A DNA stretch of 64,000 nucleotides, from contig ONYP01000002.1 of NCBI GenBank assembly GCA_900322135.1, forward strand, positions 21,178 through 85,177, given 5' to 3'. The notes under the pieces were generated by a model. That model saw nothing but the letters and a program-made list of their open reading frames with translations. It made no database searches and was not told the origin of the DNA. Of the stretch, positions 61,859-64,000 are shown one piece after another; positions within the stretch are counted from its first letter, which is position 1, and every line of letters begins with the position of its first letter. This DNA is from an uncultured Prevotellaceae bacterium (GTDB lineage Bacteria; Bacteroidota; Bacteroidia; Bacteroidales; Muribaculaceae). Made by a program: the position numbers and the translations under genes.

Positions 61859-62641
61859 TTAGATAATGTGTTTAACTTTCAGTTGATTAACAATCAGCTC
61901 AACAGCCTCTTCGGGGGTTACCTCGTGTACCTCGCCAGGAGCCTTCATGGCCTTGGGGAACGATTTGAACACCTTGGTGGGCGAGCCGGCGAGTCCCAAC
62001 TTGCCTTCCTCGACATCAATCTTGTCGGCACTCCAGACCTCTACTTCCTTGTCATAGGCCTCCATGATGCCGCTCACGCTCATGTAACGAGCGTCAAATG
62101 CCGAAGCGAGCACGGTCAGCAGGCACTTGCCCTCGACCTCGAGAACCTGGACGCCGTCCTCGTTCTCCTTGTCGACCTGCAGATTGCCGTTGTCAAGCAC
62201 CTTGGCATCGGCAACATAGGTAATCTGGGGCAGACCCAGATGCTCGGCGAGTTCGGGGCCTACCTGAGCGGTGTCACCGTCGATGGCCTGACGGCCAGCG
62301 ATGATGAGGTCATAATCCAGCACGCGGCACAGGCCTGACAGAGCGTAGGATGTTGCCAGCGTGTCGGCACCGGCAAACTTGCGGTCACTCAAGAGGATAG
62401 CACGGTCGGCACCCATAGCGAGGGCCTCACGCAGCATGACATCGGCTTGGGGCGGTCCCATCGAGATAACGGTGACATTGGCGCCAAACTGGTCTTTGAG
62501 TCTCAAAGCGAGTTCGAGTCCGCCCTTGTCATCGGGGTTCATGATGCTGGGAACACCTTCACGAATCAAAGTACCCTTCACGGGGTCAATCTTGACAACG
62601 GTGGTATCGGGAACTTGTTTTACACAAACTATAATATTCAT
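61859..62641 (-). CDS. etfB: Electron transfer flavoprotein, beta subunit
   Basis: 260 residues starting MNIIVCVKQVPDTTVVKIDP, the family N-terminus, with the AMP/FAD-binding segment GRQAIDGDTAQVGPELAEHLG. It pairs with EtfA. Its start is preceded by a strong Shine-Dalgarno sequence AGGAGG, and the same 27-bp stretch is duplicated in front of it. Confidence 0.95.
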   Translation of the reverse strand: MNIIVCVKQVPDTTVVKIDPVKGTLIREGVPSIMNPDDKGGLELALRLKDQFGANVTVISMGPPQADVMLREALAMGADRAILLSDRKFAGADTLATSYALSGLCRVLDYDLIIAGRQAIDGDTAQVGPELAEHLGLPQITYVADAKVLDNGNLQVDKENEDGVQVLEVEGKCLLTVLASAFDARYMSVSGIMEAYDKEVEVWSADKIDVEEGKLGLAGSPTKVFKSFPKAMKAPGEVHEVTPEEAVELIVNQLKVKHII

Positions 62642-62695
62642 ATTCTGTCCTCCTTATTTATTTAAATAATTCTGTCCTCCTTATTTATTTAAATA
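62642..62695 (-). repeat. Exact 27-bp tandem duplication carrying the etfB ribosome site
   Basis: The same 27-bp unit lies at 62642-62668 and 62669-62695. On the minus strand each copy reads AAATAAATAAGGAGGACAG and ends just before the etfB ATG or one unit upstream. The distal copy includes the final codons and TAA stop of acd (62685). Confidence 0.95.
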
Positions 62696-63824
62696 AATGA
62701 CCGGCGATGACCATGCGCTGTACCTCGGACGTACCTTCGTAGATCTCGGTAATCTTGGCGTCACGCATCATGCGCTCAACAGGATACTCACGGGTGTAAC
62801 CATAACCACCATGGAACTGAACGGCCTTGGTCGTCACTTCCATTGCAGTCTCGGCGGCAAAGAGTTTAGCCATAGCGGCATCGGCGCTGTAGGGCAGGCC
62901 CATGTCCTTCTTCCAGGCAGCACTGCGCACGAGCAGACGGGCTGCCTCGACCTTGGTCTTGAGGTCAGCCATCTGGAACTGGGTGTTCTGGAACTTGGCG
63001 ATAGCGCGGCCGAACTGCTTGCGCTCCTTGGTGTACTTCACGGTCTCGTCCATGGCGCCCTGGGCGATGCCGAGGGCCTGGGAAGCGATACCGATGCGGC
63101 CGCCGTCCAGGGTCTTCATAGCGATGTTGAAACCCTTGCCGAGCGGGCCGAGGAGGTTCTCCTTAGGCACGATGCAGTTCTCGAAAATCAACTCACAGGT
63201 AGCACTGCCGCGGATACCCATCTTCAACTCCTTCTTGCCGATGGAGAAACCGGGCATGTCCCTCTCGACGATAAAGGCCGAGATACCCTTGGTTCCCAAC
63301 GACTTGTCGGTCATAGCCATCACGATGAACACGTTGGCATAGGAAGCATTGGTGATGAAGATCTTGGAGCCGTTGAGCACCCAGTGGTCACCGGCGTCAA
63401 CAGCGGTGGTCTGCTGCATGGCAGCATCGGTACCTGCATTGGGCTCGGTCAGACCGAAGGCGCCAATCCACTCACCCGAAGCGAGTTTGGGCAGATACTT
63501 CATCTTCTGCTCCTCTGTGCCGTTCTCCATGATGGGAGCGATGCACAACGAGGTGTGAGCCGAGAGGACAACACCCGTGGTGGCACACACGCGGGAGAGT
63601 TCCTCAACAGCCATGATATACATCTGCACGGTACCGCCGGCACCGCCATACTGCTTGGGGACAGGAATACCCATCATGCCGAGTTTGCCCATCTTCTGGA
63701 CAGTCTCGATGGGGAAACGCTCCTGCTCATCCACTTCGGCAGCAAGAGGCTTCACCTCGTTCTCTGCAAACGAGCGAACCATCTGCAGGAACAATTGTTC
63801 AGTCTTAGAATAACTAAAATCCAT
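62685..63824 (-). CDS. Acyl-CoA dehydrogenase (short-chain, butyryl-CoA type)
   Basis: 379 residues of the acyl-CoA dehydrogenase family. Residues such as GLTEPNAGTDAAMQQTTA, the FAD-binding FITNASYANVFIV and the C-terminal QFHGGYGYTREYPVERMMRD are typical. The catalytic glutamate likely lies in YEGTSEVQRMVIAGH at the C-terminus. Together with EtfAB and the hydroxyacyl-CoA dehydrogenase at the right edge, it fits a short-chain pathway that either reduces crotonyl-CoA to butyryl-CoA or runs in the oxidative direction. The operon direction is right to left. Confidence 0.93.
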   Translation of the reverse strand: MDFSYSKTEQLFLQMVRSFAENEVKPLAAEVDEQERFPIETVQKMGKLGMMGIPVPKQYGGAGGTVQMYIMAVEELSRVCATTGVVLSAHTSLCIAPIMENGTEEQKMKYLPKLASGEWIGAFGLTEPNAGTDAAMQQTTAVDAGDHWVLNGSKIFITNASYANVFIVMAMTDKSLGTKGISAFIVERDMPGFSIGKKELKMGIRGSATCELIFENCIVPKENLLGPLGKGFNIAMKTLDGGRIGIASQALGIAQGAMDETVKYTKERKQFGRAIAKFQNTQFQMADLKTKVEAARLLVRSAAWKKDMGLPYSADAAMAKLFAAETAMEVTTKAVQFHGGYGYTREYPVERMMRDAKITEIYEGTSEVQRMVIAGHLFK

Positions 63825-63836
63825 ATTCTCTTTTTA

Positions 63837-63925
63837 AGTTTTTAGTTTTTAGTTTTTAGTTGTAGGTATGATATGTATAGGTAATACTACTTAGAACTCA
63901 CAACTTAAAACTATCAACTTAATCA
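63837..63925 (-). repeat. Heptad array between hbd and acd
   Basis: On the minus strand the hbd stop is followed by units such as TTAAGTT, TTAAGTT and GTGAGTT; after a core the opposite heptads ACTAAAA recur about four times just before the acd start. Confidence 0.8.
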
Positions 63926-64000
63926 TTAATACTTGTAGAAACCTTCACCGGTCTTGCGGCCGAGCAGTCCAGCACGAACCATCTTGCGCAGCAGCGGGTG
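63926..64000 (-). CDS. 3-hydroxyacyl-CoA dehydrogenase, C-terminal end only
   Basis: Only the last 24 codons and the TAA stop lie inside the window. They read HPLLRKMVRAGLLGRKTGEG then FYKY, the conserved end of 3-hydroxybutyryl-CoA dehydrogenase (Hbd). The start lies beyond 64000. It is the first visible gene of the hbd-acd-etfB-etfA operon. Confidence 0.85.
   Translation of the reverse strand, partial: HPLLRKMVRAGLLGRKTGEGFYKY

Overview
The window looks like a chromosome segment of a gut-type Bacteroidales bacterium; a Muribaculaceae- or Prevotella-like member is my best guess. The reasons are: 21 positions upstream of genes carry the Bacteroidetes promoter, -7 box TAnnTTTG, most with TTG or TTTG 18-22 bp upstream; secreted proteins have typical Bacteroidetes lipoprotein or Sec signals; and family-level hallmarks are present (DUF349, DUF4924, pyruvate phosphate dikinase, DUF4369-TlpA, C10 peptidase, WcaJ-type transferase). 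I found no rRNA, tRNA, CRISPR array, insertion sequence or replication origin.

Layout. 1-8.5 kb: end of a PrsW-like membrane protease, a dockerin/SUMF1-like secreted protein, an SSS-family symporter, a dockerin-bearing GHL10 glycosidase, and pyrE with an SRPBCC partner. 8.7-17.4 kb: an overlapping patatin-recX-comF set, then an envelope cluster (5'-nucleotidase, GH3/beta-lactamase-fold fusion, TlpA-like lipoprotein, unknown lipoprotein). 17.5-31.4 kb: ppdK, a dockerin-SGNH hydrolase, a cyclophilin lipoprotein, a DUF349 protein, a sugar-phosphate transferase, recQ, an NSS transporter and a VanZ-like protein. 31.6-38.2 kb is the accessory region: an HTH-DNA methyltransferase fusion, an ABC-F ATPase, then a mobile-element-type polyvalent protein that is cut off at its N-terminus where an unrelated, headless gene fragment begins. 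38.3-46.6 kb: an outer-surface protein, a Crp/Fnr regulator, DUF4924-rfbD-prfC, an AmgK-like kinase fused to a RapZ C-terminal domain followed by a MurU-like nucleotidyltransferase (probable MurNAc recycling), and small genes. 46.6-64 kb: an adhesin-E-like protein, a candidate small RNA, a C10 peptidase with dockerin, a phosphoglucomutase, two MFS paralogues, a secreted nitroreductase/flavin-reductase fusion, an SDR and transglutaminase-like pair, typA, and an hbd-acd-etfB-etfA operon for short-chain acyl-CoA redox chemistry.

Themes. Four secreted enzymes carry dockerin type I modules, at the N- or C-terminus, with no cohesin in view. Heptad tandem repeats sit directly after stop codons at four places. 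The most unusual locus is 34.8-38.25 kb: a chain of conflict and effector-type domains, joined by a repeated YSL linker motif, ending at a sharp junction that is either a real deletion or insertion scar or an assembly join.
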